A stretch of DNA of 64,000 nt from Larus michahellis (Eukaryota > Chordata > Aves > Charadriiformes > Laridae): the NCBI RefSeq assembly GCF_964199755.1, contig NC_133906.1:13923378-13987377 (forward strand), given 5' to 3'. Below the pieces are notes generated by a model. That model ran no database searches and was not told where the DNA came from. It saw only the letters and a program-made list of their open reading frames with translations. The translations under genes were made by a program, and so were the position numbers. Shown here one piece after another: positions 37,901 through 45,071 of the stretch (within the stretch, counting starts at the first letter, position 1; every line of letters begins with the position of its first letter).

Positions 37901-37901
37901 A
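1869..37901 (+). CDS. FNIP1: FNIP1, folliculin-interacting protein 1 (exons 2-18; exon 1 outside window)
   Basis: Spliced CDS: 1869-1995, 10831-10974, 15200-15300, 15545-15619, 16147-16238, 18796-18879, 19874-19945, 20691-20826, 21378-21579, 22384-22469, 28849-28995, 30942-31111, 32353-33778, 34144-34312, 36141-36338, 36737-36852, 37823-37901. I read each border as AG/GT, and all phases join without a frameshift to give 1140 residues plus the missing exon 1. Identity comes from near-identity to FNIP1 along its whole length (for example [46 protein letters not shown]), and it fits FNIP1 rather than FNIP2. By family knowledge, the N-terminal longin-like part (exons 2-6), middle domain (exons 10-14) and C-terminal DENN-like part (exons 15-18) pair with folliculin. 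The complex acts at the lysosome on RagC/D, binds AMPK and is an Hsp90 co-chaperone. The first base of exon 2 completes a codon begun in exon 1. Confidence 0.97.
3239..3277. repeat. Short tandem duplication, 22-bp period
   Basis: The 17-mer ACTATTACTTCATTAAT occurs at 3239-3255 and again at 3261-3277, separated by TGTAA. It looks like a simple local duplication. Confidence 0.7.
9221..9296. repeat. Long inverted repeat, pre-miRNA-like hairpin or palindromic MITE
   Basis: Arm 9225-9248 pairs with 9268-9291 around a 19-nt loop. By hand I count 22 Watson-Crick pairs, one G-U and one mismatch. After a one-base bulge (C9292), four more A-T pairs extend the stem (9221-9224 with 9293-9296). It lies deep in FNIP1 intron 2. 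The fold was not computed. Confidence 0.6.
10831..10974 (+). CDS. FNIP1: FNIP1 exon 3
   Basis: 144 nt, exactly 48 codons, with acceptor TGTATTTCAG and donor CAG|GTGAGT. It encodes [17 protein letters not shown] followed by a serine-rich run and ends KEQCPKYQ. It is three codons longer than the human exon as I remember it, and the extra residues lie in the serine-rich run. Confidence 0.96.
13645..13728. repeat. Inverted repeat with 12-bp perfect core, possible hairpin
   Basis: TCATACTGCCTG at 13653-13664 is exactly complementary to CAGGCAGTATGA at 13706-13717 across a 41-nt loop. Imperfect pairing continues outward (CTGCTGG at 13645-13651 with CCTGGCAG at 13721-13728). The size and asymmetric bulges resemble a miRNA precursor, but a degraded palindromic transposon is as likely. 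Confidence 0.5.
14529..14557. repeat. Short perfect inverted repeat
   Basis: AAGATGACTG at 14529-14538 and its exact complement CAGTCATCTT at 14548-14557 flank a 9-nt loop that itself contains TCAGCTGA. It is intronic and has no known role. Confidence 0.6.
15200..15300 (+). CDS. FNIP1: FNIP1 exon 4
   Basis: 101 nt with acceptor TTTTTTGCAG and a strong donor CCG|GTAAGT. It encodes [20 protein letters not shown] and continues to LKIHQI, and ends two bases into an Arg codon. It is a highly conserved part of the N-terminal domain. Confidence 0.96.
15545..15619 (+). CDS. FNIP1: FNIP1 exon 5
   Basis: 75 nt with acceptor CTCTAG and donor TAC|GTGAGT. It encodes [20 protein letters not shown] and then GSLN, with split codons at both ends. 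Intron 4 in front of it is only 244 bp, the shortest in the gene. Confidence 0.96.
15620..16146 (+). other. FNIP1: FNIP1 intron 5
   Basis: A 527-bp intron. I see only splice signals and no repeat or RNA gene. Confidence 0.85.
16147..16238 (+). CDS. FNIP1: FNIP1 exon 6
   Basis: 92 nt with acceptor TTGTTACAG and donor TAG|GTAATT. It encodes [18 protein letters not shown] and ends NGLLGNI plus the first base of a Gly codon. Its phase is compatible with exon 7 and, equally, with joining straight to exon 8 if exon 7 is skipped. Confidence 0.95.
16239..18795 (+). other. FNIP1: FNIP1 intron 6 (2.6 kb)
   Basis: Contains a perfect 16-bp palindrome at 16425-16440 centred on CAGCTG, A-runs at about 16327, 17968 and 18521, and the TACTAAC branch point at 18751-18757 in front of cassette exon 7. 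No other feature is recognised. Confidence 0.8.
18796..18879 (+). CDS. FNIP1: FNIP1 exon 7, in-frame cassette exon carrying AMPK-type sites
   Basis: 84 nt, so skipping it keeps the frame. It encodes [19 protein letters not shown] and then IRSASFFA. From memory, the human counterpart is missing in isoform 2 and holds AMPK-target serines 220, 230 and 232; all three are present here. The donor CAG|GTTTGC is weak. A perfect TACTAAC branch-point match lies at 18751-18757, with the branch A 40 nt from the exon. Confidence 0.93.
18880..19873 (+). other. FNIP1: FNIP1 intron 7
   Basis: About 1 kb and AT-rich, with a GGTT/GTGTT simple tract at 19081-19113. Nothing else is seen. Confidence 0.8.
19874..19945 (+). 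CDS. FNIP1: FNIP1 exon 8
   Basis: 72 nt with acceptor TGTTTTACAG and donor CTG|GTAATG. It encodes [19 protein letters not shown] and IARS, ending just before the serine that matches human Ser261, another reported AMPK site completed in exon 9. Confidence 0.95.
19946..20690 (+). other. FNIP1: FNIP1 intron 8
   Basis: 745 bp. No repeats or RNA genes recognised. Confidence 0.8.
20691..20826 (+). CDS. FNIP1: FNIP1 exon 9
   Basis: 136 nt with acceptor ATTATTGCAG and donor ATG|GTGAGC. It encodes [14 protein letters not shown], a Ser/Cys linker, then [16 protein letters not shown]. The Arg-rich [10 protein letters not shown] stretch looks like a basophilic kinase substrate. The last codon (Trp) is split with exon 10. 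Confidence 0.96.
20827..21377 (+). other. FNIP1: FNIP1 intron 9
   Basis: 551 bp. The open frame running from exon 9 sequence into this intron (to about 21086) is a shadow with no conserved content. Confidence 0.8.
21378..21579 (+). CDS. FNIP1: FNIP1 exon 10
   Basis: 202 nt with acceptor CTTCAAG and donor CAG|GTAAAC. After an acidic Ser-rich start (SFNLSDDSS) it encodes [20 protein letters not shown] and [20 protein letters not shown], the start of the conserved middle domain. Confidence 0.96.
21580..22383 (+). other. FNIP1: FNIP1 intron 10
   Basis: 804 bp. No feature recognised. Confidence 0.8.
22384..22469 (+). CDS. FNIP1: FNIP1 exon 11
   Basis: 86 nt with acceptor GTTTTCAAG and donor CAG|GTGAGC. 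It encodes [20 protein letters not shown] and IVDALNEF, ending two bases into Arg. Intron 11 after it is the second longest in the window (6.4 kb). Confidence 0.96.
24447..24617. repeat. Interlocked inverted repeats, possible ancient palindromic repeat
   Basis: Pair A is CAGGTTCAGCAAA at 24447-24459 with its exact complement at 24536-24548. Pair B is CCCACTGAAGTCA at 24499-24511 with its exact complement at 24605-24617. The pairs interleave as A-B-A'-B'. The B word resembles the palindromic 'TTGACTTCA(A/G)TGGG' repeats common in reptile and bird genomes; that family link is from memory. Confidence 0.5.
25782..25912 (+). mobile_element. CR1 LINE fragment, 3' end, sense
   Basis: Matches the CR1 3' terminal consensus: TCAAGGCCAGGTTGGACGGG, GGAGCAACCTGGTCTGGTGG, GGTCCCTTCCAACCCAAACC and a single ATTCTGTGA unit at the 3' end. 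It is strongly 5'-truncated, as is usual, and lies in FNIP1 intron 11. Confidence 0.93.
28849..28995 (+). CDS. FNIP1: FNIP1 exon 12
   Basis: 147 nt with acceptor TTTTCCTAG and donor CCA|GTATGG. It encodes [20 protein letters not shown], then [16 protein letters not shown], part of the middle domain. The Gln codon at the end is split with exon 13. Confidence 0.96.
28996..30941 (+). other. FNIP1: FNIP1 intron 12
   Basis: 1.9 kb. No repeat or RNA gene recognised. Confidence 0.8.
30942..31111 (+). CDS. FNIP1: FNIP1 exon 13
   Basis: 170 nt with acceptor TGCTTTCAG and donor TCG|GTATGT. It encodes [20 protein letters not shown] and continues through [14 protein letters not shown] to NPLWAQL. It is among the most conserved stretches of the protein. 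Confidence 0.97.
31112..32352 (+). other. FNIP1: FNIP1 intron 13
   Basis: 1.2 kb. Overlapping ORFs of 148 (minus) and 131 (plus) codons at about 31455-32025 have no recognisable domain and are probably chance. Confidence 0.75.
32353..33778 (+). CDS. FNIP1: FNIP1 exon 14, the large exon with degron and CK2-type serine cluster
   Basis: 1426 nt, more than a third of the coding sequence. It opens with the conserved [19 protein letters not shown] segment. A Cys cluster, [13 protein letters not shown], follows at 32655-32678; it aligns with the region reported as the FEM1B redox degron. A long, acidic, weakly conserved linker comes next, probably disordered. The exon ends with [19 protein letters not shown] at about 33645-33701, a dense run of CK2-type sites, and with EIPFPG. 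The donor is CTGG|GTAAGT. Confidence 0.97.
33779..34143 (+). other. FNIP1: FNIP1 intron 14
   Basis: 365 bp with a pyrimidine-rich end before the exon 15 acceptor. Nothing else is seen. Confidence 0.85.
34144..34312 (+). CDS. FNIP1: FNIP1 exon 15
   Basis: 169 nt with acceptor TTCCTGCAG and donor CAG|GTAATT. It encodes [20 protein letters not shown], then [14 protein letters not shown], and ends DLSHAVQ. It starts the conserved C-terminal DENN-like part. Confidence 0.96.
34313..36140 (+). other. FNIP1: FNIP1 intron 15
   Basis: 1.8 kb, moderately GC-rich in the middle (34500-35350). No repeat family or gene recognised. Confidence 0.8.
36141..36338 (+). CDS. FNIP1: FNIP1 exon 16
   Basis: 198 nt, 66 codons in phase 0, with acceptor TTGTTTCCAG and donor TTT|GTAAGT. 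It encodes [29 protein letters not shown] and [20 protein letters not shown], the core of the C-terminal domain. Confidence 0.96.
36339..36736 (+). other. FNIP1: FNIP1 intron 16
   Basis: 398 bp. Only splice signals are seen. Confidence 0.85.
36737..36852 (+). CDS. FNIP1: FNIP1 exon 17
   Basis: 116 nt with acceptor GCTTTCTAG and donor TGGG|GTACGA, a poor donor apart from G at +5. It encodes [20 protein letters not shown] and then [14 protein letters not shown]. Reading through the donor would add about 26 foreign residues and stop at 36929-36931. Confidence 0.95.
36853..37822 (+). other. FNIP1: FNIP1 intron 17
   Basis: 970 bp, GC-rich. The exon 17 frame stays open to a stop at 36929-36931, so retention would give an alternative C terminus. 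Other ORFs here are shadows. Confidence 0.8.
37823..37901 (+). CDS. FNIP1: FNIP1 exon 18, terminal coding exon
   Basis: 79 coding nt to the TAA at 37899-37901, with acceptor TTCCTTCTAG. It encodes [20 protein letters not shown] and ends AQILL, the conserved extreme C terminus of FNIP1. The 3' UTR continues in the same exon. Confidence 0.97.
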
Positions 37902-39127
37902 AATGCCAGAGGCCAGAGATGTTGACTTCTTTCCCCCTCTGGAAACAAAGTGGAAGACGACTTGTTCTGGCTCCTTTCTCTTTGAAGCAATTAAAACAAA
38001 CTGCTCGTTGAGCTGCAGCACCTCCATATATGACTGCACGGTATGCAAACAGTTGGAGACTTTTCCTCTCCCACTCGCTCATTTATAAAAAAGGATAAAG
38101 AAAAAGAAAAGTGAGTAAGGCCGAGATTTCAACCACACAAAAGGAGAGATTTTAGCAAAAGCTGAAAATCTGCATTTTTTATCAGTTTCTGCCACAGTGG
38201 CTGACTGTAATTTATATTGGGAAATGTGCGGAAGAACTGCTTTGAGAAATAGATGATGCTATCGGCAATTACAAACTTAACAAGAGAACGCAGCAGCTGG
38301 CTTCAGACTGGCTTCCACTGATTAGGATCTCGTTAAGATCTCTAATTCTCAAGCTGCAATGATTTGTAAACAACTTCTACTTTTTCATGTCATGGTCAAA
38401 TTGTGGATACTTCCCACAGGAAGAACAGGGGTTGGGGGGGGGGTTGTTTTGTTTTGTAAAAAGCTTATTAATGACGCTCAGCTCCAAAATTTATTTATGC
38501 TCTTTCTCCTGGGGAGAGGGAATAGCGGGGGGGACAGGGAGGAGGGAGGAAGAGGCCAACAGACAAACCAGCGATGGAGATTCCCTTTCTGGGCCGGATG
38601 TTGTAACCAGTATTAAATGTTTATAATGTTTAAATGTTGCTTTATACCAAGTGATGCTTTTCTTCCACAACGTAATCAAAATGTTAACGGGGAAAAAAAA
38701 AAAACTACAGAGAAAGTTGGCTGAAATTTCCCCGTGGGGTCCCTGGAATGACACGACTCTTACCTCTAACTTTTTTATGGTCTATAATGTTCTCGCAACA
38801 TCCTATTCTTTTTACAGCAGTCAGTCAGCTATTGAAATAATGAACTAGAAATAATTGTACCAAAGCATCAGGGAAAAAAAACAAATAGACTATTACCCTT
38901 AATTGCTCAGGTAATGAATTGATATATTTTTTAAAACCATTCTACAAAAAAAAATGAACGTTGATTACACCATAGTATAGAAATATCAAAATTATTTTTT
39001 GACAAATAGACCCTTGATGCAGATGACTCTCGTCCCTTTTCTACTCACTTGTGTAATTACCAGCAGGAAATGTTGTTTATTTTATTCTCAGCATTTCTCC
39101 TTTCCTCAGCCATCACTGGTTTCTCCT

Positions 39128-40999
39128 TGTATATACAATAGTTGTAGGAATAGCTGATGGACCCAGTCTGGTGTAAGTAATGTAAATAGACAGTGGTAGG
39201 TGGATTATGTTTGCAAAGGCTCTACTACCTCAGTTTAACTGGACACTTCATTACAGGCTTTTCTTTGCGTATTTGTCCTAGCAGCCAATTCATGTTGCTG
39301 ATTTTTAGGTTCTGTTTTCATTTTGAAGTTCATGGATTATCCACAGAAGTAGGAGATAAGCGTTCACTTGGGCGCTGAACTCTATAAACAGTTCTATAAA
39401 TACGTCGTTCTGTAATCTTCTTTTCAATAGTATAGCACGCCTGCTATTGTTGTTTGCCGAGTTATTTTAAATACGAATCTATTTTAACCATTTGATAAAC
39501 TTGAAGACAATAGGAGAGATCCCTGCCCCGCCGCTGTCAATGACAAAACTCTCCTCCCTTCCTTCGCGGGGGCCAGGATTTCACCCGGAGGGGTTTTTCA
39601 GTAATATTTCAAATGTGTAACTGAAGGCTGTGCTCCAGGGCAGACCTCCGTGGCAAACCCACAGCCCTTTCCACGCAGGACTGCGTCTCCGTCAGGGAGT
39701 AAACCGGAGTTAATAGAAGCAGTGTCATTTGAAACTCTTTTGTATATAAAATCTAACGCTGACTGCTGCAGGGGAGAAACTTGTGTTAATACGCTATCTA
39801 AGGATGTGTTTCCCCCCTGTTCTTCAAACGTCCTTTCTTTGCCACACAGTTACGTTACGTCTGGCTTTTGGAATGAGCACAAAACGTAGGGGCCCAGTTG
39901 TGTAAACGCATTTTTAATGAAATGTCGGATTGAGCTCGGAATATGAATTTTTAACTCTTTGCTACGATACATTGTATAGCCAATAGTTAGGATTCCGAAC
40001 ATTGTACATAGATGTGCGGTAGGGACCGGGCGCTGTCGGCACTGCCGGGGGCTGCCCTTGTGGCCCTGGTGGAGGGTCCCCAGGGAGCAGCTCCTGCCCT
40101 TGCTCCGGGGAGGTTCCTTCATCCCCAGCACGAGCCCAAACAGCCCGGCAGCGCCGCTCCGTAGTCCTGGCACCTCCAGGACCACGCTTATAATGCATCC
40201 TTACAGGAAAATGCCGTGTTCTCCTCCCTTTAACCGTTATTAGGCGAATTTGGCTCTCAAGAAAGGCCCTTGCACAGCTGAAAATTAGTATTAACTTGAG
40301 AAGGAGCAAAGGGTGGTTGTTTGGTGGCATCTTTCTCGGCTGTCCCTGCCTAACACAACCCGTTCACGCCGTTGTGACAATGTGTCCAGTCGGTCCCAGA
40401 CGAAGCAGCCACAGATGCGGCTTCCTCCTCGTCCTCCCGCCAGGGCCGGTCCCCGCAGAGCCCCCGGGGCGGTGGCACCCGGCGGTGGCACCCTCTGGAG
40501 CAGGGTGTGGTGAAACCCCAACCAAAACCCTCGTATGACGGGAAGTTACTCTGTAAGTTAACTTTTAGGGTACGTGAACAATGTGGTACATGAGTCTATT
40601 TGTTAAATAATACAAAAAGGGATCTTTTACAGGACTATAGCATCGACTTTTTAAAAGTATATCGCGATTGTTTTATGTGAATAGAAAACTAACGTTTGAT
40701 TTCTTTTTTCCACTATTACCAATCTCCATTAACATGTCTTAAATTTTCTGGCTGAAAACTAAATGTACTAGGCACACAAATTAGCAAATTTGGGTTTTGT
40801 TGCAATTGGCAAACACTGGGCTGCTAAGAACAAAAAATATTTAAAAGAAAGGATTTTACACCTTGCGTATGTTTTCCCTATTAGTTGTTATAGATGTTTT
40901 ATGACAATTTTTTGCTTTCTCTAAATTATTTAGATGGTGGTACTTGTAAAATGCTGGGTAAAATGTACATACTTGTTATCTCTTCTGTTTTTGTATATA
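39128..40999 (+). promoter_or_regulatory. Six Pumilio recognition elements (TGTANATA) in the FNIP1 3' UTR
   Basis: TGTATATA at 39128-39135, 39741-39748 and 40992-40999; TGTAAATA at 39181-39188; TGTACATA at 40003-40010 and 40964-40971. By hand estimate, about 0.2-0.5 would be expected in 3.2 kb by chance. PUM1/2 proteins bind this 8-mer in 3' UTRs and usually repress the message. Confidence 0.55.
39222..39232 (+). promoter_or_regulatory. Candidate let-7 target site
   Basis: CTACTACCTCA is complementary to nucleotides 1-11 of let-7 and contains the full 8-mer seed site. It lies 34 nt after a Pumilio motif in the FNIP1 3' UTR. Function is inferred from the match only. Confidence 0.45.
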
Positions 41000-41059
41000 T
41001 TTCCCAAGATGTGCACTTGTATTATAATAACCGTTCCCAATTTTAGGGGAAATTTGTGC

Positions 41060-41065
41060 AATAAA
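41060..41065 (+). terminator. FNIP1: Poly(A) signal AATAAA for FNIP1
   Basis: A canonical hexamer followed from about 41092 by a T- and GT-rich tract (TTTTTGTGTCC, TTTTTTGT), the expected downstream element. Cleavage is expected around 41075-41090. The resulting 3' UTR length is in line with the long mammalian FNIP1 3' UTR. Confidence 0.7.
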
Positions 41066-43129
41066 TACAGTATGTCAATTTACTTCTGCTACCTTTTTGT
41101 GTCCATTTTTTGTACTGGTAGTACAAGCGTGTTGGTGACCGTATGAACTGTCACCATCTCAGGGTTGATGTCTGCGCGTCTCCTGTCACCCATCCCTTTT
41201 GGGACGTGCATCCTGGTACACAAGGGTGCCGCGGCCATTTCATTTGGGGTCTCATGGGGAATTAGTCATTTCAAATAGGAATTTGTGTTTGAACTTACTG
41301 TCCCGTCAGTTGTGAATGTCGTTGGCCCAAAAAAAGCGATTGGAAGACAGGAAGGTGGCCCTGGCCGTCCGTGCTGATGCGTGACTTTGCAGGAGGAGAA
41401 AAGTGTATGCACAGAGCCGTGGTGCCTGCGCTGCTCCGTACATCCCAAATTCACCCGCAGAGCCGTTTGTCACACCAGCAGTGTCTGTAATTCCTCTCCT
41501 ACAGATTACCGTGTTTGTGCCCGTCTGCCCTATTACAATCCCTTTTCTGTCTCTCTGGGTCGCTGCGCAGGAGTAAAGGTTACTGAGAAGTCTTCGTAAG
41601 GTTTTATTAAATGTAAGTTCAAATTATGATACAGTGCTGTCAAGGACAGTGAAGTGATAATCATACAACAGGTAAAAAGAATTCACTTGGGAAGATGTAG
41701 CAGAGCGTCCCTACGACGGCTTTTGGAGATTAATACAGGTCCTGTGTTCTTGAAGAGGGAACAAGTAATTGGCAAACGATGGAGACCTTTGTCTGAAGTC
41801 GCTGCATCCTCTATTTTTGATGAGCTTTCTCCTAGTTCACTTTCCCGGTACGTGCCTCCCCCAGGTGCCCCGGCTGCAGGTGAGGGACAGGGACGAGCAG
41901 AGGTAAGTGGCCGCGGGTCCATCCTGCAGCCGCCGGACCAGGGCTGGCGCAGGGAGAGGGCTGGGAGCGGGGCTGTTGAGGATTTCCGCTTGCACCTGCC
42001 AAGGCCCCTCCTGTAAAAAGATACCTGTTACCCCACTATTTTTTTTTTCCCATCTCTAGGGGGAATGGAGCCGTCTCGGCAGACTCGCGGGCGTTTCGAT
42101 TGCTGCAGTAACAGCACTGGGAGTCTCCCTGCCCGCCGGGAATGGGTGAATTGCTCCGAGGGCACCTTGTCAGTTCCCAGCCCGAGGAGCCTGACATCAA
42201 ATGGCTCAATGCTCCGCAAGGGTGGGGTGATGTAAAAACAATCGATAGAGGATCGATTGCCTTTTAATAATTATAACATAGGGGTTTATTGCTTGGCCTA
42301 GAGTTCCTGTGCCATGATGGACTCGGAAGGCAGAGCCTGTGGCCCCTGGAGGGGAGGAGCGGGCAGCACCAGGTCCGGGCTGTGGCAGGAGATGCTTGGC
42401 CTCAGCCGGCGCCGGAGGAGAGGCAGCGAGACGCTGCTGTGGGACGCTGGTGGCACACACGTGTGCACCGCTGCTTTCCACGGGCTGTCAGACCTCCCGC
42501 AGTGTTTTTCCACCTAAGGGAGGACAGAGAATTTTGTGTTACCAGAGTAGACAGTCATGAGGTGCCCTCCTGACAGGGGACGCGCGAGGTGAGCCGGCGA
42601 TCATGTGTCTGGGGGGGGTGTTTGGCAGGCAGTTACGTTAGCAGTAAATTCCGCAGTATAATCACTGCAGCATCCAGAAAACTCTGATGTTAATGCCCAG
42701 AATTTATTTCCTTTTTAACTCTGCAGCCAGACTGGGATACAGCGCTTGCTAGCCAATATTTTTAATGTACTATTACTCCTTTTCTGCAATTCCCTTAGTT
42801 TTCCTGAAGCAAAGGGGAAAGTGAATTCTCTTTTGCCTGGGCAAAGGCAGGGCAGTGAGCCATAGGCACGCCAGTACCACGGTGTCTTTCATCCAGGAGG
42901 GGGCTGCAGAAGAGGAGGTGATTATTTTCTGTGCTCTTAGTGCAGAGTAAGCGCAGGGTGATGGCTGGAGCCGCGGGGCGGGAGGCAGCTCTCGCTGTGT
43001 CGCTGTCAGCTGCACAAAGGCGCAGAGCTCCCAAACTGCTCGCTGCCGAACCGCTCTCGCGTTCTTCTCTGTCTGCAAATGTGACTTAAACATTTATCAT
43101 GAAAAAATAGTGAGCTGGAGTTAAAAATG

Positions 43130-43508
43130 AGGACTCGCTGATCCAGGGTCCCTGCCCAGCTTTCCTGGAGCCCCTTGAGGGACTGGAAGGGGCTCCAAGG
43201 TCTCCCCGGAGCCTTCTCTTCTCCAGGCTGAACCCCCCCAGCTCTCTCAGCCTGTCCTCACAGCAGAGGGGCTCCAGCCCTCCCAGCATCTCCGGGGCCT
43301 CCTCTGGCCCCGCTCCAACAGCTCCGTGTCCTTCTGCTGTTGGTGCCCCAGAGCTGGAGGCAGCACTGCAGGGGGGTCTCCCCAGAGCGGAGCAGAGGGG
43401 CAGAATCCCCCCCTCGCCCTGCTGCCCACGCTGCTGGGGATGCAGCCCAGGCTGCGGGGGGTTTCTGGGCTGCCGGCGCACATCGCCAGGTCGTGTTGAG
43501 CTTCTCAC
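43130..43508 (-). mobile_element. CR1 LINE fragment, antisense, lacking its 3' end
   Basis: Read on the minus strand it runs from CTCAACACGACCTGG through the GGGCTGCATCCCCAGCAGCG segment to CAGTCCCTCAAGGGGCTCC and GGAAAGCTGGGCAGGGA, all CR1 consensus. It covers the end of ORF2 and the following region. The last roughly 300 bp of CR1, including the ATTCTATGA tail, are absent at its left edge. Confidence 0.9.
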
Positions 43509-44273
43509 ACCTTAAATATATTTCCTCCGGGTTTCAGCTGCAGCGTGCCAGCTCTGTCAGCATCATTGCGGGACACGCAGCTCACTCAGCACTGAAGTAC
43601 GGTGGTGTGAGGGCCTGCCCCGACTGGCAGAGGAAGAGCAGACACGGAGCTTCCCACGAGCCATGGATCCCCATGGGAATCAGCTGAGCAGCCGGCAGGA
43701 GGGGCTGTGTGTCGGAGGGGTGCTGCGTCTCTCCTCTCCCCCAAGGGACCACTGCTGGGCAACGTTCTCTGCAATGTCTATGGCTGGACATGTCGTGTGG
43801 CCTCTGGAAACAGAACAGCTTCCTGTGAGCCATCACCCGCTGGGGTCTTGTGCAGGTCCTTTTGCCTCTTACAGCCCGTAAGCTCCTGGGAAGCATAGCA
43901 GCAGGAGGGAGCATGTTACTCCCATGTCTTTGTTTATTTTCATTACTGAAAATATTTGTACGGCGGTAGAATTTGATTTCTAAACCTCTGCCTGTTCCAG
44001 CTGTTTGTTCCCAGCTGGAGCTGAAGACATCTGCTCCGACAGTGGGAGTCACCACCTGAGCTCCTGAGAACCAGCCACAACAGGGCACGGCGAGCTCTGA
44101 ACGCGATCACCGGTAATTACTGTGCAGAAGGAGAAGGTGTAGAAGTAAGGCAGATAACAGTAAGTAGCTGGTCCTGTGTTTTGAGATGTTACTGCTGAAG
44201 GAGAGGTTCCCTGAAGAACATCACAAGCGTTTTTGTGGGCAGCACCGCCTGCGCTGCTGGCGGAGAGGGGGCC

Positions 44274-45071
44274 CTACGTGGTCACCTCTGCCACCAGATC
44301 ATATCTCGTGAACGAGTCAGAGCCACCACATGGCAACACCTTCCCCGAGCCATGACGCTGACGCACGTCAGCTGAATGCCCACGCGTGGTGGCAGCCCCC
44401 ACGGCTCTGAGCCATGCCCAGTGTGGCCGATCTGTGGTCAGGGCACCTTGCGCAGGCGGATCCGGTCCATTGGCACCCACGGGAGCCTCATGATCCAGGC
44501 TGTGGCGGGCGCAGGGTGGAATAACCGGCCCCGGTGGTTTGTGGGGCCAGCCCGGCTCGCTCATGCCAGGGCTCAGGCCCTCCGGTCCTGCCGCAGACAC
44601 TCCCTGGTGTTCCAAGGCCGGATTTCCCCCAGCGCTCCGTACCAGAGCCTTGCAGTGCAGTCTGAGCAGCAGCTGGGTGCTCAGCCGCCAGCGAGAGCGA
44701 GGAACCCTGCCTGGCTGCTGGGCAGAGCCGGGCAGGACGCCAGAGCTCCGCTGACGGACGGCATCGATGAGGCATCCCGGACCAGCCGGCAGCTCCTTAT
44801 CGCAGCATCCCAAAGGAAGTATTTGGGCCGTAGGTTGGTCCTGGATTTCAAAAGCAGCATGGGAGATAAGATGCCTGTTCCTTGTGACACAGCTGCTCTG
44901 CCTGTCCCCATCTCCAGCTGGGCCCTGGGCAGGGAGAGGAGCCTTAGGCCATGGGCTGGGGGGTCCTGGGTGATCCACCCCTCACTTCCTAAACATCTTC
45001 CTGCTTTCTGTTTGCTCTTGTTTTCCCTAAGGACCTGCAACCTGGCTCCTTTGGGAACAGTTTTTCTGTAG
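44274..45071. other. GC-rich block with overlapping ORFs on both strands, no gene recognised
   Basis: A minus-strand ORF (44274-44978, 234 codons) and a plus-strand ORF (44376-45071, 231 codons) overlap here. Neither shows a domain, signal peptide or membrane pattern I recognise. High GC lowers stop-codon frequency, so both may be chance. It could be a small CpG island or the start of a non-coding transcript. Confidence 0.35.

Larger units (their letters stand above)
37902..41085 (+). other. FNIP1: FNIP1 3' UTR
   Basis: About 3.2 kb of mostly AT-rich, non-coding sequence from the stop codon to just past the poly(A) signal at 41060. It holds at least six Pumilio-type TGTANATA motifs (39128, 39181, 39741, 40003, 40964, 40992), an 11-nt let-7 match at 39222-39232 and a miR-499-type seed match at 40736-40742. 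A GC-rich patch at about 40020-40170 interrupts the AT-rich context. The 3' end is inferred from the signal, not from transcripts. Confidence 0.75.
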
